Below the pieces are notes generated by a model. That model had not been told where the DNA came from and did no database searches. It saw only the letters and a program-made list of their open reading frames with translations. 64,000 nucleotides of DNA from JAJYKC01 sp963823105 (GTDB lineage Bacteria > Acidobacteriota > Terriglobia > Bryobacterales > Bryobacteraceae): positions 1,178,001-1,242,000 of the forward strand of contig CAWGKC010000005.1 in NCBI GenBank assembly GCA_963823105.1. Direction: 5' to 3'. The position numbers and the translations under genes were made by a program. Positions 17,956 to 26,593 of the stretch are shown one piece after another (positions within the stretch are counted from its first letter, which is position 1; every line of letters begins with the position of its first letter).

Positions 17956-17961
17956 TATAAT
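17956..17961 (+). promoter_or_regulatory. Candidate -10 box for the sigma factor/kinase operon
   Basis: A perfect TATAAT sits 35 bp upstream of the GTG start at 17996, in the divergent gap to the minus-strand gene at 17905. A matching -35 box is weak (around 17932-17938), so this is a plausible but unproven housekeeping promoter. Confidence 0.4.
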
Positions 17962-17995
17962 CCATCGAAAGACACAACGACCGAGGGAAAAAGTT

Positions 17996-18580
17996 GTGGA
18001 ACCGGCGAGTCGCGAGCCAGTAACGGAATTACTCCTCCGGTGGAGGGCGGGGGACCGGGAGTGTCTGAACCAGTTGGTCCCGCTGGTCGACGGCGAATTG
18101 CGGCGCATCGCCCACCGCTACATGCGGATGGAGCGGCGGGGCCACACCCTGCAGACCACGGCGCTGGTCAACGAGGCCTACCTGAAGCTGGTGGACCAGG
18201 CGCAGGTGGACTGGCAGAACCGGGCGCAGTTCCTGGGGGTCGCGGCCCGGCTGATGCGGCAAATTCTGGTGGATCATGCGCGCGGGTTGCGCCGAGGGAA
18301 GAGAGGCGGCGGGGCGCGCTTACTCCCACTGGACGGGGGCTTAATCTTTTCGACGGCGAAGTCGGCGGCGCTGGTGGCGCTGGACGACGCGCTCAGCGAC
18401 TTGGCCGGCTTCGACCCGCGGAAGGCGCAGATCGTCGAACTCCGCTATTTCGGAGGGATGAGCGTGGAAGAGACAGCGGAGGCGCTCGGTGTGCATCCGA
18501 ACACGGTGATTCGCGACTGGAGCTTGGCCAAGGTCTGGCTGAAGCGCGAAATCGGCCCGAAGAGCGCCAATGCAGGCTGA
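17996..18580 (+). CDS. ECF-type RNA polymerase sigma factor
   Basis: The 194-residue product starts at GTG (17996), with GAGGG 9 bp upstream. It shows sigma-70 region 2 (LVPLVDGELRRIAHRYMRMER, shortened: ELRRIAHRYM) and region 4 with a helix-turn-helix (VELRYFGGMSVEETAEALGV, then TVIRDWSLAKVWLKREI at the end). It fits the acidobacterial/planctomycetal ECF group (TIGR02999-like). It overlaps the kinase gene start by 11 bp. In this lineage such sigma factors are typically paired with Ser/Thr kinases, and the kinase may control its activity in place of an anti-sigma factor. Confidence 0.9.
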   Translation: MEPASREPVTELLLRWRAGDRECLNQLVPLVDGELRRIAHRYMRMERRGHTLQTTALVNEAYLKLVDQAQVDWQNRAQFLGVAARLMRQILVDHARGLRRGKRGGGARLLPLDGGLIFSTAKSAALVALDDALSDLAGFDPRKAQIVELRYFGGMSVEETAEALGVHPNTVIRDWSLAKVWLKREIGPKSANAG

Positions 18581-21367
18581 GCTCTGGAAGAAGATCGAGG
18601 AACTTTATCAGGCCGCCCTGCCGCTGCCGCCGGAGAAACGCGCGGAGTTCCTCCAGCAAGCCAGCGCTGGCGACCCCGAGCTTCGAGCCGAAGTCGAGTC
18701 GCTGCTGAGGGCCGAGGGCGAGGAGAGTTCCTTCCTGGAAGGTTCGCCGATTTCATACGGACCGCAAGGGGGCGGAACCGAACTATCCGCCGACCAATCT
18801 ATAGCAAACGATCCGGACAGTTCAGTCGCCAAAGAAGGTCCGAGTGAGGCGAGCGCCGGCACGGTAATCGGTCCGTATCATCTGCTCCAGGCGATCGGCC
18901 AGGGCGGCATGGGGGAGGTGTGGCTGGCCGAGCAGAAGCAGCCGGTCCGCCGGCGCGTGGCGATCAAACTGATTAAAGCTGGCATGGACACGCGGGAAGT
19001 GGTGGCGCGCTTCGAATCCGAGCGGCAGGCGGTGGCGCTCATGGACCACCCGGCCATCGCCAAAGTGTTCGACGCCGGTTCGACCTCGGCGGGACGGCCG
19101 TACTTCGTCATGGAGTACGTGCCCGGTATGCCGATCACCGATTACTGCGACAAACACAAGCTGACTGTTCCGGAGCGGCTGCGGCTTTTCATTCAGGTGT
19201 GCGAAGGGGTGAAACACGCCCATCAAAAGGCAATTATCCATCGCGATCTGAAGCCTTCGAACATCCTGGTTACGGAGGTGGACGACAAGGCGGTACCGAG
19301 GATTATCGATTTCGGAGTGGCCAAAGCGATCTCGCGGCGGCTTACGGACAACACGTTAGTCACGCGCGCGGGAGCGCTGCTGGGAACGCCGGAATACATG
19401 AGCCCGGAGCAGGCGGATTCGGCGGGCGCGGACGTCGATACGCGCACGGACGTTTACTCGCTGGGCGTGATCCTGTACGAATTGCTGGCGGGCACGGTGC
19501 CGCTCGATCTGAGAAAACTGCCGTTCGACGAGATGCTGCGCAGGCTGCGCGCCGAGGACGCACCCCGGCCGAGCACGAAGGTGCGTGCGCTGGGGAAGCA
19601 GTCTACCATCACGGCCCAGAATCGCCGTACCGAGCCAAAAGCGTTAGTCCGGCAATTGCACGGCGATCTGGATTCGATTGTCCTGAAGGCGCTGGAGAAG
19701 GAGCGTACACGCCGGTATGGAGGACCGTTGGAGCTTGCGGCCGATATCGAGCGCTACTTGCGGCACGAGCCGGTTGCGGCGAGGCGGGCTGGCGCCGGAT
19801 ACCGGGCCTGGAAGTACGTGCGGAGGCACCGTGTAGGGGTAAGCTTCGCAGCGGTGTTGGCATTGCTTTTGGTGGCTGGCGTGGTGGTGAGTACCTGGAT
19901 GGCGCTTCGGGCGAATCGCGCCGAGCAGGAAGCTCAAGCGGTGAACGACTTCCTTCGAAACGACGTCCTGGCACAGGCGAGCGTTGACGGCCAGTCCAAG
20001 GCGCGCGCCAACAAGCCCGATCCGGATCTGAAGGTACGCACCGCTCTGGATCGGGCGGCGGCGAAAATCGACAGCGAGTTCGGCGGGCAGCCGTTAGTGG
20101 AAGCATCGATCCGGCAGACCATCGGCGCTACTTACTATGACCTCAGTTTGTATCCGCAGGCGCATCGGCAATTTGCACGCGCGCTCGACTTGCGACGGCG
20201 CATTTTGGGCGAAGAGAATCACGACACTCTCCGGAGCAAGGGGCCCTTGCCCAATTATTTTATAGGGAAGGCAACTATAAAGACGCGGAAAAGCTTTACG
20301 GCGAGACCATCAGGGATCAGCGCCGTGTCCTCGGAGATGAGCATTCCGACACGCTGAACAGCGAAAAGGATTTAGCGTCGCTCTATTCACGAGAAGGCAA
20401 ATATGATGACGCGGTCATGCTCAATCGCCAGCTCCTGAGCGTACAGCGCCGCCGGCTGGGAGAGGATCATCCCACCACTCTGCAAATCGAGAACAACCTC
20501 GCATCAATCTACATGATGCAAGGCAAATTATGCCGAGGCGGAACCGATACAGAACGAGCTTGTTAAAGCCATGCTGCGTGTGCATGGAGAGGAGAGCCGC
20601 GACACACTCGACACCATCGGCAATTTAGCCATGCTATACGACTTCGAGGACAAGTTTGCCCAATCGGAGGCATTCTACGTCAAGGCGGCGGACGGTTTGC
20701 GGCGGCTGGAGGGAAAGGAGGATCACGATACGCTCCTAATGACAGAAGGCCTCGCGGGGGCCTACGACCACGAGTACAAGTATGCCCAGGCCGACGCGCT
20801 CTATTCCGAGGTTTTGGAAACGGAGAGCCGGGTGTTGGGGAAGGACCATCCCCATCACTCTGATGACTATGACCGATATGGCGGCGGCTTACCGGCGCCG
20901 GGGCATGAACAAACAGGCGGAGGCGCTCCTGGTTCCGGTGCTGGAAGGGAGACGGCGTAAACTGGGCGCCGGGCATCCGGACACGCTGGCCAGTATGGGC
21001 GACTTGGGATGGCTGTACGTGATCCGAAGGCAGGTACACGGAGGCCGAGCCTTTACTTCGGGAGGCGGCAGGTGATTTCGAAAAGGCGGCAAGCGACGAT
21101 TGGGAGCGATACCGCATCCAGTGCGCGCTCGGCGCCAATCTTGCGGGTCAGAAACAGTATGCGCGGGCCGAGCCGCTATTGGTGGATGGCTATCAAAAGA
21201 TGCTGGAGCGGAGAGCCACGATCCCCGCCGACGGAAACTTTGAGTTGGAGCAGGCGGGAACGGCGATTGTGAAGCTCTACGAGGACTGGGGCAAACCGGC
21301 GAATGCCGATGAGTGGCGGCAAAAATTCAAAGCGGCCGGGTTGTCCATTCCATCCAAACGTCCTTGA
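18570..21367 (+). CDS. Membrane Ser/Thr protein kinase with C-terminal TPRs (four one-base frameshifts)
   Basis: The kinase domain spans about residues 103-370: glycine loop GQGGMGEVW (110-118), Lys133 in AIKLIK, catalytic loop HRDLKPSN with Asp226, DFG at 247-249, and activation segment end GTPEYMSPEQ. A membrane helix follows (about 428-450, FAAVLALLLVAGVVV), then kinesin-light-chain-type TPRs outside. The frame breaks at 20240-20243 (a G missing), 20528-20529 (extra T), 20850-20853 (extra C) and 21024-21025 (extra C). Undoing these gives one 931-residue protein ending at 21367, with TPRs such as REGNYKDAEKLYGE and GRYTEAEPLLREA. This is the usual length for the family. The gene overlaps the sigma factor, so the pair is probably a signalling unit. 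The breaks look like sequencing indels. Confidence 0.8.
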
Positions 21368-21652
21368 GAGTCGAGTTCGGTTCAGTAGCGGAGGTGTGGC
21401 AATGGCCCGGATAGCGGAGACGCACAACACGTCGAGACGACGCAGCCCGTCGCCGCGCGCCGCATCACCGGGGTACCGGCTACGAGCAAGCCGCTTGCCG
21501 AGAAAGAGGCGGGTGACGCTCTGTAAAGGGAGAAGGCTGGGACAAACAAGACCCCGGCGCACCGATATGGCTCCCATCCGCTTTAGATGCGATTCCAGCG
21601 TGGCTTGAAATCGAACCTCTCCAGTCGCCGTTCCGCTTCTCGGTGGGCTTTT
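21368..21652. other. Gap between kinase and toxin-antitoxin cluster
   Basis: About 285 bp with no convincing gene. Frames here are open only because of high GC and lack ribosome sites and family resemblance. Confidence 0.5.
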
Positions 21653-21928
21653 TTAAGGCCATTTCCGGGCGCCATGCACGATGCGGGCAATATGGATGAC
21701 ATCGCCAGCGATTTGGTAGACCACAATGTATGGAAGCGGAGAAAGCACGAGTTCGCGCGTTCCCTCTCTTTTGCCCGGACGCCCGCGGTACGGGAACGTC
21801 AGCAGCGCGGAAGGGGCCTTGTAGATTTCACGCACCAGCTCGGCTGCACGCCCTGGCGCGTTCTCGAATAAATAGTCGGAGATGTGTTCCAGGTCGGCGG
21901 CTGCCTCTTCGGTCCAGCGGAGCTCCAT
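21653..21928 (-). CDS. RelE/ParE-family toxin
   Basis: The 91-residue protein has the RelE/ParE fold signature: MELRWTEEAAADLEHISDYLFENA at the start (shortened: EEAAADLEHISDYL), then FPYRGRPGKREGTRELVL and PYIVVYQIAGDVIHIARIVHGARKW. The central Arg-rich turn and the final IVHGAR are typical of ParE-type gyrase toxins and RelE RNases alike, so the target cannot be decided. It follows its antitoxin by 17 bp on the same strand. Confidence 0.82.
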   Translation of the reverse strand: MELRWTEEAAADLEHISDYLFENAPGRAAELVREIYKAPSALLTFPYRGRPGKREGTRELVLSPLPYIVVYQIAGDVIHIARIVHGARKWP

Positions 21929-21945
21929 CTTTTAGGCGCGCGTTA

Positions 21946-22185
21946 TTAGGCGCGGGACAGTTTTTCAGCCAACCGTCGTTCGATACGCGCCCCGACCTCT
22001 TCATGCGTCAGCACTTTGCCCTGTTCTATCTGGGCCAAGCCTTTATCCACCTCGCGGATGAACCACTCGTCGTAGTCCACCAGACGCTCTATCGCCTCGC
22101 GCGCAAGGGCTTCCGCATCGCGACCCTGTTGGGAGGCAAGGTGAGCGAGTCTGGCTTGAAGGCCGGGATTGAGTTTTACTTCCAT
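21946..22185 (-). CDS. Antitoxin partner of the ParE/RelE toxin
   Basis: I choose the ATG at 22185 (MEVKLNPGLQARLAHLA), which gives 79 residues; a longer frame starts at 22230. The sequence begins with a short strand and helices like a ribbon-helix-helix protein (AEALAREAIERLVDYDEWF) and ends with a flexible charged tail (THEEVGARIERRLAEKLSRA). This order, antitoxin then toxin, is standard. It should repress its own promoter and neutralise the toxin at 21653-21928. Confidence 0.75.
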   Translation of the reverse strand: MEVKLNPGLQARLAHLASQQGRDAEALAREAIERLVDYDEWFIREVDKGLAQIEQGKVLTHEEVGARIERRLAEKLSRA

Positions 22186-22431
22186 CGCTTTCAGGGTAGG
22201 GGCGTGGGTGGCGTCTGTCAAGCGCGGCATGCCGCCCGGGATCCGCCGGCCGCCGCGCCGCCGAGAGCCGGCGGCGACAAATTATAGCCTCATTGCCCGG
22301 TCTGAAATCCGGAGTCCGGTACTATCGGGGCCGTGTTGGAACCCGGGCGCCAGCGACCCGGCTTCTGCCCAGATATTTTTTCAGCCGAGTCCCGGCTTGC
22401 GCCGAGGTCCGGTTAGGGCTAACTTGGAGGT

Positions 22432-22680
22432 GTGACGGTGGAACTCAAACCCGAGACCGAGCAACTGGTGCGGGAAGAAATCAAGCGCGGCCACATTCAT
22501 TCGGTCGATGAACTGATTGTTTATGGCGTGCTCGCTCTGCGCGAGATGCGTAACGTTGAGCCGCCGGAACCCAAGCCCCGCAAGAGACTCTACGATCTGC
22601 TTACACAGCCCCCCTTCGCCGGTTCTGAGTTGACCATCGAAAGGCAAAAAGACTATCCCCGGCCAGTTGACCTGAGTTGA
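22432..22680 (+). CDS. Antitoxin, ribbon-helix-helix type
   Basis: The 82-residue product starts at GTG with TTGGAGG just upstream. Its N-terminus is VELKPETEQLVREEIKRG followed by HSVDELIVYGVLALREM, a pattern shared by CopG/ParD-like antitoxins, although PIN-type toxins often have such partners. It is 3 bp upstream of a PIN-domain toxin gene and most likely binds it. Confidence 0.7.
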   Translation: MTVELKPETEQLVREEIKRGHIHSVDELIVYGVLALREMRNVEPPEPKPRKRLYDLLTQPPFAGSELTIERQKDYPRPVDLS

Positions 22681-22683
22681 ACT

Positions 22684-23115
22684 TTGGCTGGTTTCTTACT
22701 CGATACCAACGTCCTTTCGGAATTCGCGAGGGCTCAGCCAGCCGATCAACGGGTCGATCGTTGGTTGAAGGCCACTCCCGACGATATTTTATTCACCAGC
22801 GTATTGGCCTTGGCCGAAATACGCCGCGGCATCGAGCTTTTGCCGGCCGGTAAGCGACGCGTCCAGTTGGCCGCATGGCAGCGCGACATCGAGACTTCGT
22901 TTGCTGACCGCTTGCTTCCAGTGACCAAAGCTATCTGCGGCCAGTGGGCGATTTTGTCCGCTCAGGCGCAACGCCGGGGAACGCCACTCGCCATCATGGA
23001 CGGCTTCATTGCGGCGACCGCCCTTGAAACCGTAGCGCCTCCTATTTCCGGAAACCCGCGGAGACGGTTCGGGGGAGGTGAGAGCGCTTCCGGACGGGTC
23101 TATTCTTCAACTTGA
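22684..23115 (+). CDS. VapC-like PIN-domain toxin with a lost C-terminus
   Basis: Starting at TTG, the protein shows PIN hallmarks: FLLDTNVLSEFAR with the first Asp, LALAEIRRGIELLP with the conserved Glu, and IMDGFIAATAL with the third acidic residue. PIN ribonucleases then normally have a strand and a last Asp (as in VTRNxxDF). Here the sequence instead turns into a low-complexity tail (NPRRRFGGGESASG) of unrelated DNA. The final catalytic acidic residue is therefore missing and the toxin is probably inactive. The junction lies just before a carboxylesterase fragment at 23131, which suggests a deletion or insertion truncated it. Confidence 0.7.
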   Translation: MAGFLLDTNVLSEFARAQPADQRVDRWLKATPDDILFTSVLALAEIRRGIELLPAGKRRVQLAAWQRDIETSFADRLLPVTKAICGQWAILSAQAQRRGTPLAIMDGFIAATALETVAPPISGNPRRRFGGGESASGRVYSST

Positions 23116-23130
23116 ATTTTCCGCCTCCAC

Positions 23131-23394
23131 GGCGAGGGCTCCGAAGACGAACTCGATTTCGGCCGAGTGGTAAGCGCCGTTGGGCGGGCCGCCGGCGGGG
23201 GCGGGTGGGGCTTGTTCGAAGTGATAGCGGTAGACGGGCGATCTTCCGGCGTGATACCGCGGCATGGCCTTGGCCACGAGCGGAGCGGCGCGAGAATTGA
23301 AAAATCCGTCCACAGAGGCGTAACGAATCGCGCCCGCGGGCAGGACGAATCCGAGCGAAGCGATCGGGGGATCATTCCGAGGTCTTACGGTCAC
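23131..23394 (-). pseudogene. Carboxylesterase gene fragment
   Basis: About 108 bp (23131-23239) match 25245-25351 of the intact carboxylesterase with five visible differences, roughly 95% identity. On the minus strand it encodes SPVYRYHFEQAPP and GAYHSAEIEFVF, the region of the catalytic His. The rest of the frame up to 23394 (DGFFNSRAAPLVAKAM) does not match the intact gene. The fragment has no start or catalytic Ser and must be a recombination relic. Confidence 0.7.
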
Positions 23395-23466
23395 AGACGG
23401 CGGGGGAGCGCAGCGGGAAAATTCTCAAAGGCGCGCTGGATATATCATATTGTGGTATGTTAGGCC

Positions 23467-23789
23467 GTGGGATGGGCGGTCGAGACCGCCGATGCGACCG
23501 TTGACTCCGAGGTCGAAGCGTTGCCCAAGATATGCGCGCGAGGCTTGCGCGTGTCGCGAATATCATTGAGGAGAACGGACTGGAGCACGTTGGCGAGCCG
23601 CACGTCAAACATGTGGAGGGACGGCTGTGGGAGATGCGGCTGACGGGCCGCGCCGGAATTTCGCGCGCGTTGTATGTGACAGCGCCGGGGCGGCGCGTCG
23701 TAATTGTCCGGGTATTCGTGAAGAAGACGGAGAAGACGCCGCGACGCGAGATCGAACTGGCGTTGTTCCGCGCGGGATCGGTTCAATGA
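23467..23789 (+). CDS. HigB-like (phage Gp49-like) toxin, one-base frameshift
   Basis: The frame from 23532 encodes MRARLARVANIIEENGLEH, GEPHVKHVEGRLWEMRL, GISRALYVTA and VFVKKTEKTPRREIELA, clearly a Gp49/HigB-type RelE-superfamily toxin but missing its N-terminus. The missing part (GWAVETADATVDSEVEALPK) is in another frame from the GTG at 23467. Adding one G at 23529 joins them into a 107-residue protein of normal family length. These toxins cleave mRNA on the ribosome. The antitoxin gene follows by 13 bp, in the reversed toxin-first order typical of HigBA. Confidence 0.78.
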
Positions 23790-23802
23790 GGGAGATAGAG
23801 CG

Positions 23803-24144
23803 ATGGCACGTATAGCGGAGATGCACGATAAGTGGATGAAGGAGCCGAAGTACCGAAAGGCCTACGAGGCGCTCGAGGAGGAATTTGCGCTGGCTTCTAC
23901 CGTGGTGGAACTAAGGAAGGGAGCGGGTTTGACGCAGGAGGAACTGGCCCGGAAAATGGGAACGACGCAGCCGGTTGTCGCGCGGCTCGAAGGCGGGCGG
24001 GGGAGTCCGTCGATTCGCACTCTGGAACGTCTGGCGGAGGCGACCGGGTCGCGCCTGCTCATTCGATTCGAGCCGCGCAAGGCGAAGAAGAACATCGGGG
24101 GCCCAGGGCGGCCTGGGGGCGGCCGTCTTGCAGGAGGCCGTTGA
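23803..24144 (+). CDS. HigA-like XRE-family antitoxin
   Basis: The 113-residue protein has a helix-turn-helix of the XRE type at about residues 40-90 (GLTQEELARKMGTTQPVVARLE, shortened: QEELARKMGTTQPVVARLE), preceded by a helical region (YRKAYEALEEEFALA). A GAGGGAGA ribosome site precedes the ATG. It should bind the toxin at 23467-23789 and repress the pair. The C-terminal Gly/Pro/Arg tail is unusual. Confidence 0.82.
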   Translation: MARIAEMHDKWMKEPKYRKAYEALEEEFALASTVVELRKGAGLTQEELARKMGTTQPVVARLEGGRGSPSIRTLERLAEATGSRLLIRFEPRKAKKNIGGPGRPGGGRLAGGR

Positions 24145-24180
24145 TGCATATTGATGCCTGCCCCGATGCTAGAATGCATC
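24143..24180 (+). promoter_or_regulatory. Candidate operator with spaced GATGC motifs
   Basis: GATGCAT (24143-24149) and ATGCATC (24174-24180) form an inverted pair, and GATGC recurs between them at 24153 and 24165. Spacing of about 10-12 bp puts the motifs on one face of the helix, directly upstream of the ATG at 24182. This is where a ribbon-helix-helix antitoxin would autoregulate. Confidence 0.35.
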
Positions 24181-24181
24181 T

Positions 24182-24463
24182 ATGGCGCAAAGACCGCGTT
24201 TTTTGTCCCCGCTGAAGAAGCGCAGGACCACACTGACGTTGCCGGCGGAGTCGCTCAAAGAAGCGCAACGGATCGCGCGGACGAGGAAGGTGAATTTGAG
24301 CGCCGTGATCTCGGAGGCTCTTTCGGAGGGCTTGCGGCTGCAGGCGGCGGGGGAGCGAAGTGAAGAGGTGCTGGAGGGTTACAAGAAGGCCTTTTCCGGC
24401 TTCTCCGACGAGGAGATGGCGATTCTCGACGGAGTGATTCTCGAACCGGCGGCGCGGCGGTAG
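24182..24463 (+). CDS. Ribbon-helix-helix antitoxin-like protein
   Basis: The 93-residue product carries a basic N-terminus and a RHH-like core (RTTLTLPAESLKEAQRIART and LSAVISEALSEGLRL). The C-terminal half (GYKKAFSGFSDEEMAILDG) could be the toxin-binding tail. The gene ends 3 bp before the PIN-domain gene at 24467, so it is probably its antitoxin. Confidence 0.72.
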   Translation: MAQRPRFLSPLKKRRTTLTLPAESLKEAQRIARTRKVNLSAVISEALSEGLRLQAAGERSEEVLEGYKKAFSGFSDEEMAILDGVILEPAARR

Positions 24464-24466
24464 CCG

Positions 24467-25006
24467 ATGGTCGATCCGGCTTCCGGGCCTTTTCTTTTCG
24501 ATACGAGCGCGGAAAGCTGGCTGGGCCGCGCCGGGCGCTCGCTGGCGCTTGACTGGATCGGCGAGTACCTCTCCCGTCACGAGATACACATTTCCGCCGT
24601 GACCGTGATGGAGCGAGTGCGCGGCTACAGTTTATTGTGGCGCCGCGCAGCGGAGGGCGGGCGGGGACGCATTGAAGCGGCGCGGGTGGCCTATCTCACG
24701 ACGCTTGGGAGAGTATGGCCGATCGATGGAGCGGTCGCCGCGGTCGCCGGTGAAATTATGGCGCTGCTTCCCGATCCGCCGACGCCTCCGAAGCGGTCCC
24801 ATCGGCTGGCGGAATCGCGGTCGGAGCGTTTGGCGCGCTGGCGATTCGACGCGATGATCGCGGCTACGGCGCTGGTGGCGAGGATGCCGCTGGTCCACGA
24901 TAACGCCGGCGATTTCGAGGCGATCCGGAGCGCCATCGAACGCTCCCCCGAACGGTTCCCCAACCTTGGTCCTCTGGAACCTATCCGGTGCGCATCGCTG
25001 GTGTGA
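24467..25006 (+). CDS. PIN-domain protein (VapC-like toxin)
   Basis: The 179-residue product has the PIN acidic set: LFDTSAESW (first Asp), VTVMERVRGYSLL (Glu), RWRFDAMIAATAL (third acidic residue) and LVHDNAGDFEAI (last Asp). It should be an Mg-dependent ribonuclease, often acting on tRNA or rRNA in this family. It is longer than usual VapC (about 130-140) because of an inserted linker (PPTPPKRSHRLAESRS). Its stop lies 3 bp from the convergent carboxylesterase stop. Confidence 0.8.
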   Translation: MVDPASGPFLFDTSAESWLGRAGRSLALDWIGEYLSRHEIHISAVTVMERVRGYSLLWRRAAEGGRGRIEAARVAYLTTLGRVWPIDGAVAAVAGEIMALLPDPPTPPKRSHRLAESRSERLARWRFDAMIAATALVARMPLVHDNAGDFEAIRSAIERSPERFPNLGPLEPIRCASLV

Positions 25007-25009
25007 AAG

Positions 25010-26554
25010 CTATTTTTTCGACGCGAGCGAATCGAGGAACTGGTATTCGGGAAGGGTTTGGTCGGGCGCGGCTTCTGCTTGGGCGTTGAGGTGCATGACC
25101 ATGCGATCGGCGCCGGCGTTATAGGCGGGCCAGTTGGGGAGGCCGGGGCCATTCGGGTTGCCGGTTTTGGCGAAGTTAGTCCAATAGGACGACATCAAGT
25201 CCGACACTTTCCAATCTTCGGGGCGCCAGGGGAGGGGTTTGGAGGCGAGGGCTTCGAAGACGAATTCGATTTCGGCCGAGTGGTAAGCGCCGTTGGGCGG
25301 GCCGCCGGCGGGGGCGGGAGGGGCTTGCTCGAAGTGGTAGCGGTAGACGGGGGATTTGCCGGTGGCGGCTTGCATCTCGATCCATTTCCACGTGGAGTAG
25401 CCGATGAATTGATCGCTGGCGAGGTGGCCGGCGGAGAGTTTCGCTTCGGCGTCGGTGGAGGCGGGGTAGACCTTTAAGAATTCGGCGGCGTGGTCCTTGA
25501 ACATGGTTTGGGCGATGGCGGTGAAGTTGGCGGCGGTGGGGGGTTGTTTCTTGAAGATGGCTTGATAGGAGCCCTCGTCGGCGTTCCAACCCGCGAGAAG
25601 GGGGACGCGGTCCTGTTCGCCGCCGGCGTAGATTTCGAGGACGCTTTCGGGGAGGAAATAGCCGTCGACGTTCGGCGAGAAGCGGAAGGCGCCCGATTTG
25701 GAGGCGGCGGCGAGGAGTTCGGCGGAGGGGATGGCGCGGAGGGCGTCGAGCGTTGGGGCGTGGAGGCCGGCGGCGAACTCCTGGCCTGCGCGTTCGGAAT
25801 CGGCGAGGGGCTTGGCGGGGAGAGTGGCGCTGAAGAAGGCTCCGCTTTCGCCGATGGCGCGGGTGATGAGATCGTGGGCGAGAGGAGTTGCCATGAGCGC
25901 GCTGACGGAAAACGAGCCGGCCGACTCGCCGAAGATGGTGACGTTCGAGGGATCTCCTCCAAATGCGGCGACGTTGTCGTGGACCCATTGCAAGGCGGCG
26001 ACTTGATCGAGCAGGCCGTAATTGCCGGAGGCGTTGTGGCCGGATTCCTTCGTGAGATCGGGGTGCGAGAAGAAGCCGAAGACGCCGAGGCGGTAGTTCA
26101 TGCTGACGACGACGACGCCCTTCTTGGCGAGAAAAGAGCCGTCCTGGCGCGGCTCGGAAGCGGCCCCGGCGACGAAGCCGCCGCCATAAATCCAGACCAT
26201 GACGGGGAGCTTGGCGGTGGGGGACTCGGCTGGAGTCCAAACGTTGAGATAGAGGCAGTCTTCGCTCGGGCCGCGGTCGCGAAAGACCATGTCGCCGAAA
26301 ACGTTGCCTTGCATGCAGCGCGCGCCGAAGGCGATGGCGGGGCGGACGCCGGTCCAGGAGGGCGCGGGTTGCGGGACTTTCCAGCGCAGCGGGCCGACGG
26401 GCGCGGCGGCGTAGGGGATGCCTTTGAAGGCGCGGACGGAGGAGTTGGAGACGACGGCGCCTTCGACGACGCCGGTGGAGGTGGTGACTTGATTGGACGC
26501 CAGCGCGTTGGCGGCGAAGAGGGCGAGGGAAAAGAGGGTGCGTCGCAGAATCAT
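25010..26554 (-). CDS. Secreted type-B carboxylesterase
   Basis: The 514-residue enzyme has a signal peptide (LFSLALFAANALAS) and the alpha/beta-hydrolase fold of carboxylesterase/para-nitrobenzyl esterase type. The catalytic triad is visible: Ser211 in FGESAGS, Glu327 in NADEGSY and His425 in GAYHSAEI. The oxyanion loop is YGGGF (123-127). EDCLYLNVW (98-106) is the family's second signature. It probably hydrolyses ester-linked substrates outside the cytoplasm. It follows the helicase gene by 39 bp on the same strand. A 107-bp piece of it recurs at 23131-23239. Confidence 0.92.
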   Translation of the reverse strand: MILRRTLFSLALFAANALASNQVTTSTGVVEGAVVSNSSVRAFKGIPYAAAPVGPLRWKVPQPAPSWTGVRPAIAFGARCMQGNVFGDMVFRDRGPSEDCLYLNVWTPAESPTAKLPVMVWIYGGGFVAGAASEPRQDGSFLAKKGVVVVSMNYRLGVFGFFSHPDLTKESGHNASGNYGLLDQVAALQWVHDNVAAFGGDPSNVTIFGESAGSFSVSALMATPLAHDLITRAIGESGAFFSATLPAKPLADSERAGQEFAAGLHAPTLDALRAIPSAELLAAASKSGAFRFSPNVDGYFLPESVLEIYAGGEQDRVPLLAGWNADEGSYQAIFKKQPPTAANFTAIAQTMFKDHAAEFLKVYPASTDAEAKLSAGHLASDQFIGYSTWKWIEMQAATGKSPVYRYHFEQAPPAPAGGPPNGAYHSAEIEFVFEALASKPLPWRPEDWKVSDLMSSYWTNFAKTGNPNGPGLPNWPAYNAGADRMVMHLNAQAEAAPDQTLPEYQFLDSLASKK

Positions 26555-26593
26555 AAACAGTCTCCTGCTTATGATACTGCGAGACGCGGGGAA

